Below are positions 17,501-25,737 of a stretch of 64,000 bases of DNA, in pieces. Where the stretch lies: contig NZ_FORM01000010.1 in the NCBI RefSeq assembly GCF_900114005.1, forward strand, positions 1 through 64,000. Reading direction: 5' to 3'. The notes below the pieces were generated by a model. It was not told where the DNA came from and did not search any database. It worked only from the letters and a program-made list of their open reading frames with translations. Position 1 is the first letter of the stretch. Each line of letters opens with the position of its first letter. The position numbers and the translations under genes are program-made. This DNA is from Olleya namhaensis (GTDB taxonomy: Bacteria; Bacteroidota; Bacteroidia; Flavobacteriales; Flavobacteriaceae).

Positions 17501-17532
17501 TTGTTATGGAGTAGTCTTATTTATTATATTTG
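17501..17532 (+). promoter_or_regulatory. Promoter for the DUF6089 gene (TTG -33, TATATTTG -7)
   Basis: TTG at 17501-17503 and an exact TAnnTTTG match at 17525-17532 with a 21-base gap. The ATG is 17 bases downstream. It probably drives the DUF6089-uppS-bamA run. Confidence 0.7.
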
Positions 17533-17548
17533 CAAACTTTGAAGATTT

Positions 17549-18238
17549 ATGAAGCAGTTTACCTTAGTCATACTAACATTTTTAAGCATACATTTTAGTA
17601 GTGCACAAATCAACGAGTTTGGGTTGTATTTGGGTGGTGCCAATTTTATAGGAGATGTTGGAGCTACAGATTATATTGCACCCAATCAATTAGCTATTGG
17701 AGCGATCTATAAATGGAATAGAAGCCCAAGACATTCTTACAGAGTGTCTTTAACTTTTGCTGACTTGGAAGGGATTGATACAAATTCTGATGATCCAAGT
17801 AGAGAAATAAGAGGTCTTGAGTTTAATAATCAAATCATAGAATTGACCGCAGGTGTCGAGTTTACTTTTTTTGATTTTAATTTGCATCAAGGCGGATTTA
17901 TATACACACCTTACTTGTTTTCGGGCGTAAGTGCAATACAACACGATAGCTTATATTATGATAGTTTAGGAGACGTGCAAACGGAGGACTCTAGCAGTAT
18001 TGCTATTGGTATACCTATGGTTGTGGGGTTTAAAGCTCTGGTTACACCTAATATTGTCTTGGCTTTAGAGGTTGGAGCACGTTATACGTTTTCGGATAAT
18101 CTAGATGGTAGTGCACCAGACTCAAAAGAATTAGCTGATAGAAGTTTTGGAAATTTAAATAATAATGATTGGTATACATTTACAGGAGTAACATTAACGT
18201 ATACTTTTGGAAAGAACCCATGTTATTGCGGATATTAA
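17549..18238 (+). CDS. DUF6089 family outer-membrane beta-barrel-like protein
   Basis: A 229-residue protein with a signal peptide (residues 1-19, ending SSA), the opening INEFGLYLGGANFIGDVG and repeated amphipathic strands. It ends in a short cysteine-containing tail (GKNPCYCGY). The sequence looks like a small outer-membrane barrel. In Flavobacteriia this family commonly sits directly before uppS and bamA, as it does here, which hints at an envelope-assembly role. That role is inference from context. Confidence 0.82.
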   Translation: MKQFTLVILTFLSIHFSSAQINEFGLYLGGANFIGDVGATDYIAPNQLAIGAIYKWNRSPRHSYRVSLTFADLEGIDTNSDDPSREIRGLEFNNQIIELTAGVEFTFFDFNLHQGGFIYTPYLFSGVSAIQHDSLYYDSLGDVQTEDSSSIAIGIPMVVGFKALVTPNIVLALEVGARYTFSDNLDGSAPDSKELADRSFGNLNNNDWYTFTGVTLTYTFGKNPCYCGY

Positions 18239-18239
18239 T

Positions 18240-18980
18240 TTGAATATAGAAGATCACATACACAAGCAAAATTTGCCAAAGCATATCGCCATAATCATGG
18301 ATGGTAATGGGCGTTGGGCAAAGCAAAAAGGAATGTTACGCGCTTTTGGCCATGAAAATGGAACTAAATCTGTGCGTCAAACAGTTGAGGCTTGTGCAGA
18401 ATTAGGTATTAAACATTTGACTTTATACGCGTTTTCTACAGAAAATTGGAACCGACCTAAGTTAGAAGTGGATACGTTAATGCGATTATTAGTGTCTTCT
18501 CTTAAAAAAGAGATAAAGACCTTTAAGGACAATAATATTAAATTAAAAGCTATTGGTAATTTAAAATCATTGCCAAAAAAAGTATATAAAGAATTACAAG
18601 AAGTTATTGAATTAACTAAGGAAAATACGCACATGGATCTGACTTTAGCACTAAGCTATGGGTCTAGAGAAGAGCTATTAAATGCTGTTAAAGAAATCAG
18701 TACTAAAGTTAAAAATAATATAATTTCTACAGAAAGTATTGACGAATCGGTATTTAATGCACATCTTTACACGCAGAGTTTACCTGATGTTGATTTACTT
18801 ATAAGGACAAGTGGAGAGCAACGTATTAGTAATTTTCTGCTATGGCAAATAGCCTACGCAGAGTTATATTTTACACCAGTACTTTGGCCAGACTTTACAA
18901 AGCAACATTTATATGAAGCTATTATTGAATATCAAAAAAGAGAACGACGATTTGGGAAAACCAGTGAACAAATTAGCTAA
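18240..18980 (+). CDS. uppS: Isoprenyl (undecaprenyl diphosphate) synthase
   Basis: 246 residues. The cis-prenyltransferase motifs are complete: IAIIMDGNGRWAKQKG with the catalytic aspartate, and RTSGEQRISNFLLWQIAYAE near the C-terminus. It makes the undecaprenyl carrier for cell-wall synthesis. No ATG lies before the MDGNGRW motif. The TTG at 18240, one base after the upstream stop, gives a normal-length N-terminus (NIEDHIHKQNLPKH). A TTG at 18207 would overlap the previous gene. The 3' end overlaps the bamA reading frame. Confidence 0.93.
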   Translation: MNIEDHIHKQNLPKHIAIIMDGNGRWAKQKGMLRAFGHENGTKSVRQTVEACAELGIKHLTLYAFSTENWNRPKLEVDTLMRLLVSSLKKEIKTFKDNNIKLKAIGNLKSLPKKVYKELQEVIELTKENTHMDLTLALSYGSREELLNAVKEISTKVKNNIISTESIDESVFNAHLYTQSLPDVDLLIRTSGEQRISNFLLWQIAYAELYFTPVLWPDFTKQHLYEAIIEYQKRERRFGKTSEQIS

Positions 18981-21567
18981 ACAATTACCATTGAAAACAA
19001 TATTAAACTACACTTTGTTAGTGATTACTTTTTTAAGTACGTTAACAATAAGCGCACAGGATTTAAGTTACGAAGACGGTAAGAAATATAATCTAGCAGA
19101 AATAACAGTTAAAGGAAATACTAGCTTTAGTGAGCAGACTATAATTGCCTATTCCGGTTTAAAAAAAGGAACAGAAATTATGGTTCCTGGTGAAGAAATT
19201 AGTGATGCCATAAAAAAATTATGGAAATCTAATTTATTTAGTGATATAGAAATGTATTTACTAAAGGTAGAAGGTGATAGTGCTTTTTTAGAAATAAGAT
19301 TGTCAGATTTGCCAGAGCTTAAAGAGATTGTTATTACTGGTGTTAAAAAAGGTAAACACGAAACTATTTTAAAAGAAAATAAACTTTTAAGAGGAACAAA
19401 GGTTACTGAAAACTTAATTACAACTACAGAAAACTATTTAGAAAGCAAGTACAAGAAAAATGGTTTTCTTAATGCTAAGGTTAATGTAAATACTATCGAA
19501 GTTGTAAATGACTCTTTAGAAAAGCCTATAGTTAACATGATTGTTGCTATTAACAAAGGTGACAAAGTAAAAATTAAAAACATAGATTTTGAAGGGAATA
19601 GCGTTTTAAGTGATAAAAACCTTAGAAAAGCTATGAAAAACACTAAGAAGAAAAATCCAATTAGAGTTTTAAAGCGTTCAAAATTTATTGAAGCAGATTT
19701 TAAAGAAGATCTTACCAGTGTAGTCAATAAGTATAAAGAAATAGGATATAGAGATGCAAGAGTAATTTCTGATTCTCTAATTGACAACAACGATAAAACA
19801 GTATCTCTAAAAATTAAGGTTGAAGAAGGTGAGAAGTACACTTTTGGAGACATGACTTTTATTGGTAACACTGTTTATTCGGATGAGGCTTTAAGACGAA
19901 AGTTAAGAATTGTAAAAGGAGATACATATAATGGTGTAGAACTTCAAAAGCGTATTGCTGATGAAACTAAACCTGACGGAGATGATTTAACTAACTTATA
20001 TCAAAACAACGGGTATTTATTTTCTACTATTAACCCAGTAGAAATTAATGCAGATGGTAATGTTATTGATATGGAAATTAGAATTTCTGAAGGTAAGCCA
20101 GTGTATTTTGACAGAGTAACAGTTGTTGGTAACCAAAAAACTAACGATCATGTTATCTATAGAGAAATTAGAACAAGACCAGGTGATTTATATAGTAAAG
20201 AAAATGTTGTAAGAACAATTAGAGAATTAAGTCAGTTAGGATTCTTTGATGCAGAGCAATTAACACCAAATTTTAAAAATCCAAATCCAGAAGAAGGTAC
20301 AATTGACATGGAGTATGCTGTTGTAGAAGCAGGATCTAGTCAGATCGAACTTCAAGGAGGTTACGGTGGAGGTGGTTTTATTGGTACTTTAGGATTGTCT
20401 TTTAATAACTTTTCTATTAAAGATATCTTTAAAAAAGATGCTTATAAGCCAATACCAACAGGAGATGGTCAAAAATTAGCATTACGTTTACAAGCAAGTA
20501 GATTTTTCCAAACATATAGCTTCTCATTTTCAGAGCCATGGTTAGGAGGTAAAAAACCAGTACAGTTTTCTACATCTATTTCTCAAACAAAGCAATTTTT
20601 ATATGATGCAACAACTGGTAATGCGGATAAGGACAGTCGTTTTAATATTACAGGTATAACATTTGGTTTAGCTAAGCGTTTATCAATTCCGGATGATTTC
20701 TTTACATTGTCTCAAGCGATAAGTTTTCAACATTACAATTTAAAAAACTATAATACAGGACTATTTACTTTTGGAGATGGGTATTCAAATAACTTGTCTT
20801 ATACGTTAGGGCTAAGTAGAAATAATACGTTTAACGATCCAATTTTCCCAATGGGAGGGTCTAGTTTTTCTGCAACAGCAAAGTTCTCGTTACCATATTC
20901 AATATTTAATAGTACAGATTATAGTGCTTTAAAATCAGAAAGAGATACTAATGAAGCTATAGCTAATGATGCAGATGCTAATACTATTTTAAGAACAGCA
21001 GCAGCTAATAGGGTAAGTGAAATTGATCAAGAGCGTTATAAATGGTTGGAGTTTTATAAAATTAAATTTAAAGGAGATTGGTACACTAGACTAGTTGGTA
21101 AATTAGTATTACGTCCAAGTATAGAATTTGGTTTCTTAGGTGCTTATAACCAAGATAGAGGTGTTATTCCTTTTGAGCGTTTCTTTGTTGGAGGGGATGG
21201 TCTAGGAAGTTATAGTTTAGATGGTAGAGAAGCTGTTGCCTTACGTGGATATTCAAATCAAGCATTATCATCTGCTGATGGTGGTACTATTTATAATAAA
21301 TTTTCTTTAGAGTTACGTTACCCTATTACCTTAAAGCAATCTGCTAAGATTTATGCGCTAGGGTTTTTAGAAGCAGGGGGATCTTATGATAATTTTAATG
21401 ATTACGATCCATTTGCACTTAAGAGATCTGCAGGTTTAGGTTTAAGAATCTTCATGCCAGCATTTGGTTTATTAGGTATCGACTTTGGTCATGGGTTTGA
21501 TCCACAGCCAGGAGAGACTTCTAAACATGGATGGGAAACACACTTTATAATTGGTCAACAATTTTAA
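18913..21567 (+). CDS. bamA: Outer membrane protein assembly factor BamA
   Basis: Up to 884 residues. Five POTRA domains run from about residue 60 to 480, followed by a 16-strand Omp85 barrel with the loop-6 motif LRGYSNQ and a terminal aromatic residue. BamA inserts barrel proteins, including PorP-like and SusC proteins, into the outer membrane. 18913 is the only upstream ATG, but it overlaps uppS by 68 bp and puts 35 residues before the signal-peptide core. A GTG at 18964 or TTG at 18991 (MKTILNYTLLVITFLS) gives a better signal peptide, so the true start is probably one of these. Two Skp-like chaperone genes follow. Confidence 0.95.
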   Translation: MKLLLNIKKENDDLGKPVNKLAKQLPLKTILNYTLLVITFLSTLTISAQDLSYEDGKKYNLAEITVKGNTSFSEQTIIAYSGLKKGTEIMVPGEEISDAIKKLWKSNLFSDIEMYLLKVEGDSAFLEIRLSDLPELKEIVITGVKKGKHETILKENKLLRGTKVTENLITTTENYLESKYKKNGFLNAKVNVNTIEVVNDSLEKPIVNMIVAINKGDKVKIKNIDFEGNSVLSDKNLRKAMKNTKKKNPIRVLKRSKFIEADFKEDLTSVVNKYKEIGYRDARVISDSLIDNNDKTVSLKIKVEEGEKYTFGDMTFIGNTVYSDEALRRKLRIVKGDTYNGVELQKRIADETKPDGDDLTNLYQNNGYLFSTINPVEINADGNVIDMEIRISEGKPVYFDRVTVVGNQKTNDHVIYREIRTRPGDLYSKENVVRTIRELSQLGFFDAEQLTPNFKNPNPEEGTIDMEYAVVEAGSSQIELQGGYGGGGFIGTLGLSFNNFSIKDIFKKDAYKPIPTGDGQKLALRLQASRFFQTYSFSFSEPWLGGKKPVQFSTSISQTKQFLYDATTGNADKDSRFNITGITFGLAKRLSIPDDFFTLSQAISFQHYNLKNYNTGLFTFGDGYSNNLSYTLGLSRNNTFNDPIFPMGGSSFSATAKFSLPYSIFNSTDYSALKSERDTNEAIANDADANTILRTAAANRVSEIDQERYKWLEFYKIKFKGDWYTRLVGKLVLRPSIEFGFLGAYNQDRGVIPFERFFVGGDGLGSYSLDGREAVALRGYSNQALSSADGGTIYNKFSLELRYPITLKQSAKIYALGFLEAGGSYDNFNDYDPFALKRSAGLGLRIFMPAFGLLGIDFGHGFDPQPGETSKHGWETHFIIGQQF

Positions 21568-21799
21568 TTAATTATAGTTTAGCCCAATAAAACCAGTAAA
21601 TTACAAACATCGTTTCTTTATTTTTTTATTTTTGGCACGATATTTTCTAATAACATTACAAGGATTTGATTAAAGAATTAATTTTTTTTAGAATTAAATT
21701 CGTTATTTTGAAAAAATTAACTCAAAAAATGACATTGGTATTATAATGTTTGTAATTAATTTGAGTTTATACTAAAGAAATATTTAAACAACATCCAAA

Positions 21800-22807
21800 A
21801 TGAAATTAAAAGTTCTTATTGTATTGGTTATGTTAGCAGCAGGTTTTTCTGCTAATGCTCAACGTGGAGTTAGAATTGGTTATATAGATACTGAGTATAT
21901 TTTAGAAAACATTCCAGAATATACAGAAGCTACAGGTCAATTAGAGAACAAAGTTCAGAAATGGAAAGCTGAAATTGAAACAAAGCTTAACGAAGTAAAA
22001 TTAAAACGTGAGTCTTTAAATAATGAAAAAGCATTATTGACAAAAGAGTTAATTGAAGAACGTGAAGAAGATATTGTTTTTGAAGAAAAAGAAATCTTAG
22101 ATTATCAGCAAAAACGTTTTGGTCCTAATGGAGATTTAATGCTTCAGAAAAGACAATTAATGCAGCCTGTGCAAGATCAGATTTTTCAGGCAGTACAAGA
22201 TATTGCAAAAGCAAAGAAATATGATTTTGTTTTTGATAAGTCAGCAGACGTAGTTATGTTATATTCTGCAGAACGTTTTGATATGAGTGAGTTAATTATT
22301 AGAACAATCTCTAGAGCATCAAAACGTACCCAGGCTAAAAATAAGGCGGAACGTAAAAATGCAAAGGCTGAAGATGTAGTAGTTGAGATTAACGAAGAAA
22401 AGGAATCACGTCAAAAAGCAATAGACGAGAAGAATGCAGAGCGTGCAACTGCAGCTGAATTAAGAAAGAAAGAGATTTTAGATGCTAGAGAAGCTAAGAA
22501 AAAAGAAGCTGCTGACAGAAGAGCTAAGATTTTAGAAGAACGTGCAAAAGCAAGAGAAGATAAGTTAAAAGAAAGAAGTGGTGATCAAACAGAAACAGAT
22601 AAGCCAAGTGTTGCTGATGATACCCAAAAAGATAGCCAAGAAGCAGCAGCTAAGTCAAGTGCTGATATTCTTGAAGAAAAAAGATTAAAAAGACTAGCGG
22701 ATAGAGAAGCAAGAAAAGCTGAATTAGAAGCTAGAAAACAAAAAATCTTAGATGACCGTAAGAAAGCTAAAGAAGAAAATCAGAGCGGAGAAGACGAAGA
22801 CAACTAA
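21800..22807 (+). CDS. OmpH/Skp family periplasmic chaperone with long charged extension
   Basis: 335 residues. A signal peptide (1-20, ending SANA) leads to the OmpH core (IGYIDTEYILENIPEYTEA...YDFVFDKSADVVMLYSAERFDMSE), a coiled-coil 'jellyfish' chaperone of outer-membrane proteins. From about residue 175 a further 160 residues are almost entirely K/E/R/A coiled coil or disordered sequence, which doubles the usual length. The gene follows bamA by 230 bp and precedes a normal-length paralogue. Confidence 0.88.
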   Translation: MKLKVLIVLVMLAAGFSANAQRGVRIGYIDTEYILENIPEYTEATGQLENKVQKWKAEIETKLNEVKLKRESLNNEKALLTKELIEEREEDIVFEEKEILDYQQKRFGPNGDLMLQKRQLMQPVQDQIFQAVQDIAKAKKYDFVFDKSADVVMLYSAERFDMSELIIRTISRASKRTQAKNKAERKNAKAEDVVVEINEEKESRQKAIDEKNAERATAAELRKKEILDAREAKKKEAADRRAKILEERAKAREDKLKERSGDQTETDKPSVADDTQKDSQEAAAKSSADILEEKRLKRLADREARKAELEARKQKILDDRKKAKEENQSGEDEDN

Positions 22808-22850
22808 GACTAATACAAATAATTTATAACACACAAATACTATTTTAAAA

Positions 22851-23360
22851 ATGAAACAATTCAAGACACTTTTATTTGCAGCAGCCTTATTTATTGGAGC
22901 GACAAGTTTTACTAACGCTCAGACTAAAGTTGCACATGTTGACACACAAAAACTTGTTGCGTCTATGCCAGCAATGAAAGCTGCTCAGTCAGAGATGGAG
23001 AAAATGGGAAAGACATTTGAAGCAGATATCCAAGAAATGGTAAAAGAATACCAAGCTAAAGCAAAATTATACGAAGCAGAAGCAGCTACAAAAACTAACG
23101 AGCAAAATCAATCTCGTGGTGAAGAGTTACAAGGAATGCAACAAAGTATCCGTCAGTATCAAGCAGACGCACAAACACAATTACAGAAAAAAGAATTTGA
23201 CTTATTAAAGCCAATTACTGAAAAAGCGAAAGCAGCTATTTTAAAAGTTGGAACAGCACAAGGTTTTAACTATGTTTTAGATTCTTCTGAAAGTTCAGGT
23301 GTAATTATGGCTTCTGGTAAAGATTTATTATCTGATGTACAAAAAGAATTAGGATTTTAA
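22851..23360 (+). CDS. OmpH/Skp family periplasmic chaperone
   Basis: 169 residues with a signal peptide (ending TNAQ), then TKVAHVDTQKLVASMPAM, a long coiled-coil hairpin and the closing strand FNYVLDSSESSGVIMASG. This is the compact form of the family and the likely main Skp partner of BamA. It lies 43 bp after the longer paralogue and ends at the terminator at 23386. Confidence 0.9.
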   Translation: MKQFKTLLFAAALFIGATSFTNAQTKVAHVDTQKLVASMPAMKAAQSEMEKMGKTFEADIQEMVKEYQAKAKLYEAEAATKTNEQNQSRGEELQGMQQSIRQYQADAQTQLQKKEFDLLKPITEKAKAAILKVGTAQGFNYVLDSSESSGVIMASGKDLLSDVQKELGF

Positions 23361-23385
23361 TTAGAATTCCTTTTAAATTAAAATT

Positions 23386-23414
23386 AAGCTGCCTAAATTT
23401 AGGCAGCTTTTTTT
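23386..23414 (+). terminator. Rho-independent terminator after the second ompH gene
   Basis: A perfect 12-base palindromic arm (AAGCTGCCTAAA and its complement) followed by a T-run ending at 23414. It lies directly before murI. Confidence 0.88.
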
Positions 23415-23426
23415 ATGCTTAATTAT

Positions 23427-24206
23427 ATGAATAAACAACCTATAGGTATTTTTGATTCTGGAGTAGGAGGGACTTCTATATGGAAGGCGATACATGCATT
23501 GCTTTCAAAGGAGAATACAATCTATTTAGCAGACAGTGCAAATGCGCCTTATGGACCAAAAGGTAAGGAGGCTATTTTAGCGCTCTCTGAAAAAAATACT
23601 GAGTATTTACTTAATCAGAACTGTAAGTTGATTGTAGTGGCTTGTAATACGGCTACAACTAATGCTATTAGCTACTTAAGGCAAAAGTATGATGTGCCTT
23701 TTATTGGCATAGAGCCTGCTATAAAACCAGCTGCTTTACAAACTAAAACAAAAGCGATAGGCGTCTTAGCTACAAGAGGGACGCTAACTAGTCAATTGTT
23801 TTGTGATACAGCACAGTTGTATAGTAATGGTATTAAGATTATAGAGCAAGAAGGAGAAGGTATTGTACAGTTGATAGAAAGTGGTCACATTGACTCTGAT
23901 CAAATGACAATGCTTCTTAAAACTTATTTAAAACCAATGTTAGCAGCTAATATAGATTATCTAGTCCTGGGCTGTACGCATTATCCATATCTAATTAGGC
24001 AACTATTGTCATTATTGCCTTCTCATGTAAAAATCATTGATTCAGGAGAAGCAGTAGCAAAACAAACAAAAGCAGTTTTAGAGCAACATAACTTATTAAA
24101 TTTAAGTGATAGCAAGTCTGTGTTACAGTTTTACTCTAATGGTAATCCATTAGTAATGGAGAGTTTATTGGGAGATCCATACAAAGTAGACTATCTTAAG
24201 TTCTAA
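23427..24206 (+). CDS. murI: Glutamate racemase
   Basis: 259 residues. The two catalytic cysteines are in VVACNTATTNA and LVLGCTHYP, and the start PIGIFDSGVGGTS is diagnostic. It makes D-glutamate for peptidoglycan. I choose the ATG at 23427. An in-frame ATG at 23415 abuts the T-run of the preceding terminator and adds four atypical residues. Confidence 0.96.
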   Translation: MNKQPIGIFDSGVGGTSIWKAIHALLSKENTIYLADSANAPYGPKGKEAILALSEKNTEYLLNQNCKLIVVACNTATTNAISYLRQKYDVPFIGIEPAIKPAALQTKTKAIGVLATRGTLTSQLFCDTAQLYSNGIKIIEQEGEGIVQLIESGHIDSDQMTMLLKTYLKPMLAANIDYLVLGCTHYPYLIRQLLSLLPSHVKIIDSGEAVAKQTKAVLEQHNLLNLSDSKSVLQFYSNGNPLVMESLLGDPYKVDYLKF

Positions 24207-24360
24207 AATCCAATCAAAATGCGACTGTATGTTTTGATTGTTAATTCTAAATTTTATGCACAACTTATTTATATCAGTTGTTTTTAATAATCGCCTGAGG
24301 TAACTTTATGTTACAATGACTAGTTAAGAAAACAATTAATGTAATATGTTTTAAACAACA

Positions 24361-24397
24361 AAAAAACCACGACATTTTAAAATGCGTGGTTTTTTTA
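24361..24397. terminator. Bidirectional terminator between murI and rpsU
   Basis: A-run plus CCACG pairs with CGTGG plus T-run, with an inner CATTTT/AAAATG stem. It serves both convergent genes. The remaining 24207-24360 stretch shows only a weak CAATCAAAA hairpin and no gene. Confidence 0.85.
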
Positions 24398-24414
24398 TAT
24401 AAAAGAAAAGTTAT

Positions 24415-24609
24415 TTATATATTCTCTGCGTCTCTAAGACCTTGAATATAACTAGCTTTTTGAATCTGACGTCTGTTCTTTACAGATGGTTTTGTAAAGT
24501 ATTGCTTGTCTCTTAAGTTTTGCATAACTTTTACATTTCTGTGCTTACGTTTGTAACGTTTTAGAGCACGTTCTATGTTTTCACCTTCTTTAATTTCAAT
24601 TCTTAACAT
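24415..24609 (-). CDS. rpsU: 30S ribosomal protein S21
   Basis: 64 residues with the S21 pattern: MLRIEIKEGENIERALKR, then a basic helix rich in lysine and arginine with KPSVKNRRQIQKAS. It is a small-subunit protein that helps initiation. Monocistronic. Confidence 0.96.
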   Translation of the reverse strand: MLRIEIKEGENIERALKRYKRKHRNVKVMQNLRDKQYFTKPSVKNRRQIQKASYIQGLRDAENI

Positions 24610-24712
24610 ATCTAAATTTTAAATCTGGTGCAAATATCAATTAAATTAAAATATAATTCAAATTAATAATGCACTTTTTTTGTTATTTAATAGACTAAAG
24701 CGTTATTTAGGT

Positions 24713-25576
24713 TTATCCTAAATACGTTTTTAGTATTTTACTCTTAGAAGTTTGACGTAAACGTCTGATTCCTTTTTCTCTAATTTGTCTTACACGCTCA
24801 CGTGTTAAGTCAAAAGTACGACCTATTTCGTCTAATGTCATTGCTGGTTGATCGCTCAATCCAAAGTTAAGTCTAATAACATCACTTTCTCTAGGAGTTA
24901 GTGTTTCTAATGCTCTATCAATCTCAGTGTTTAAAGATTCGCGCATTAAGTTGTTATCAGGGTTTGGAGACTCGTTAGAGCTAACTAAGTCATATAAGCT
25001 ATAATCTTCACCTTCTTTTAAAGGCGCATCCATAGAGACGTGTCTACTAGAGATTTTCATAGATTGCTTAACATCACTAATTGTTAAATCTAATTCTTTT
25101 GCAATCTCAGATGCACTTGGAGGTCTTTGATTGACTTGCTCTAAGTGAGAGGTTACTTTTCTTATTTTGTTTATTGATCCAATTTTGTTTAATGGAAGTC
25201 TTACAATTCTAGATTGTTCTGCTAAAGCAGATAAAATTGCTTGTCTAATCCACCATACTGCATAGGATATAAATTTAAAACCTCTGGTTTCGTCAAATCG
25301 CTTTGCTGCTTTTACTAATCCAGCATTACCTTCGTTAATTAAATCTGGTAATGTTAAACCCTGGTTTTGGTATTGCTTTGCAACAGAGACTACGAAACGT
25401 AAGTTAGCAGTGGTTAATAAATCCAAAGATTTTTGACACCCTTCTCTAATCTTCTGTGCCAATTCAACTTCCTCCTCAGCGGTAATCATGGGAAGTTTGC
25501 TTATATCTTGTAGGTATTTATCTAGTGATTTTGACTCACGGTTGGTAACTTGCTTGGTAATTTTTAATTGCCTCAT
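24713..25576 (-). CDS. rpoD: Primary sigma factor (RpoD/SigA type, short Bacteroidota form)
   Basis: 287 residues. It lacks the long acidic region 1.1. Region 1.2 ([19 protein letters not shown]), region 2 with the promoter-melting block [16 protein letters not shown], region 3 and region 4 with the helix-turn-helix [21 protein letters not shown] are all present. Bacteroidota primary sigma factors of this kind read TTG/TAnnTTTG promoters, which matches the promoters seen in this window. Confidence 0.95.
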   Translation of the reverse strand: MRQLKITKQVTNRESKSLDKYLQDISKLPMITAEEEVELAQKIREGCQKSLDLLTTANLRFVVSVAKQYQNQGLTLPDLINEGNAGLVKAAKRFDETRGFKFISYAVWWIRQAILSALAEQSRIVRLPLNKIGSINKIRKVTSHLEQVNQRPPSASEIAKELDLTISDVKQSMKISSRHVSMDAPLKEGEDYSLYDLVSSNESPNPDNNLMRESLNTEIDRALETLTPRESDVIRLNFGLSDQPAMTLDEIGRTFDLTRERVRQIREKGIRRLRQTSKSKILKTYLG

Positions 25577-25737
25577 TCAGTCCGGATTATTTAATGTTAT
25601 AGGTACAATGTAATGCTTTTATTGACATTTCCAAATAATTAACATATTCTTTTGAAATAAAAGCTCAAACGATTAAAATTCTGAAAAAAAAGACATAGTA
25701 ACGATAAATAATTGTTAAAATTTAAAAATCTAACGTT

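Noticed and set aside
23415-23426. Upstream ATG for murI
   Set aside because: It abuts the T-run of the preceding terminator and adds four atypical residues.
24207-24360. Possible small RNA between murI and rpsU
   Set aside because: No promoter match and only a weak hairpin at 24211-24240.
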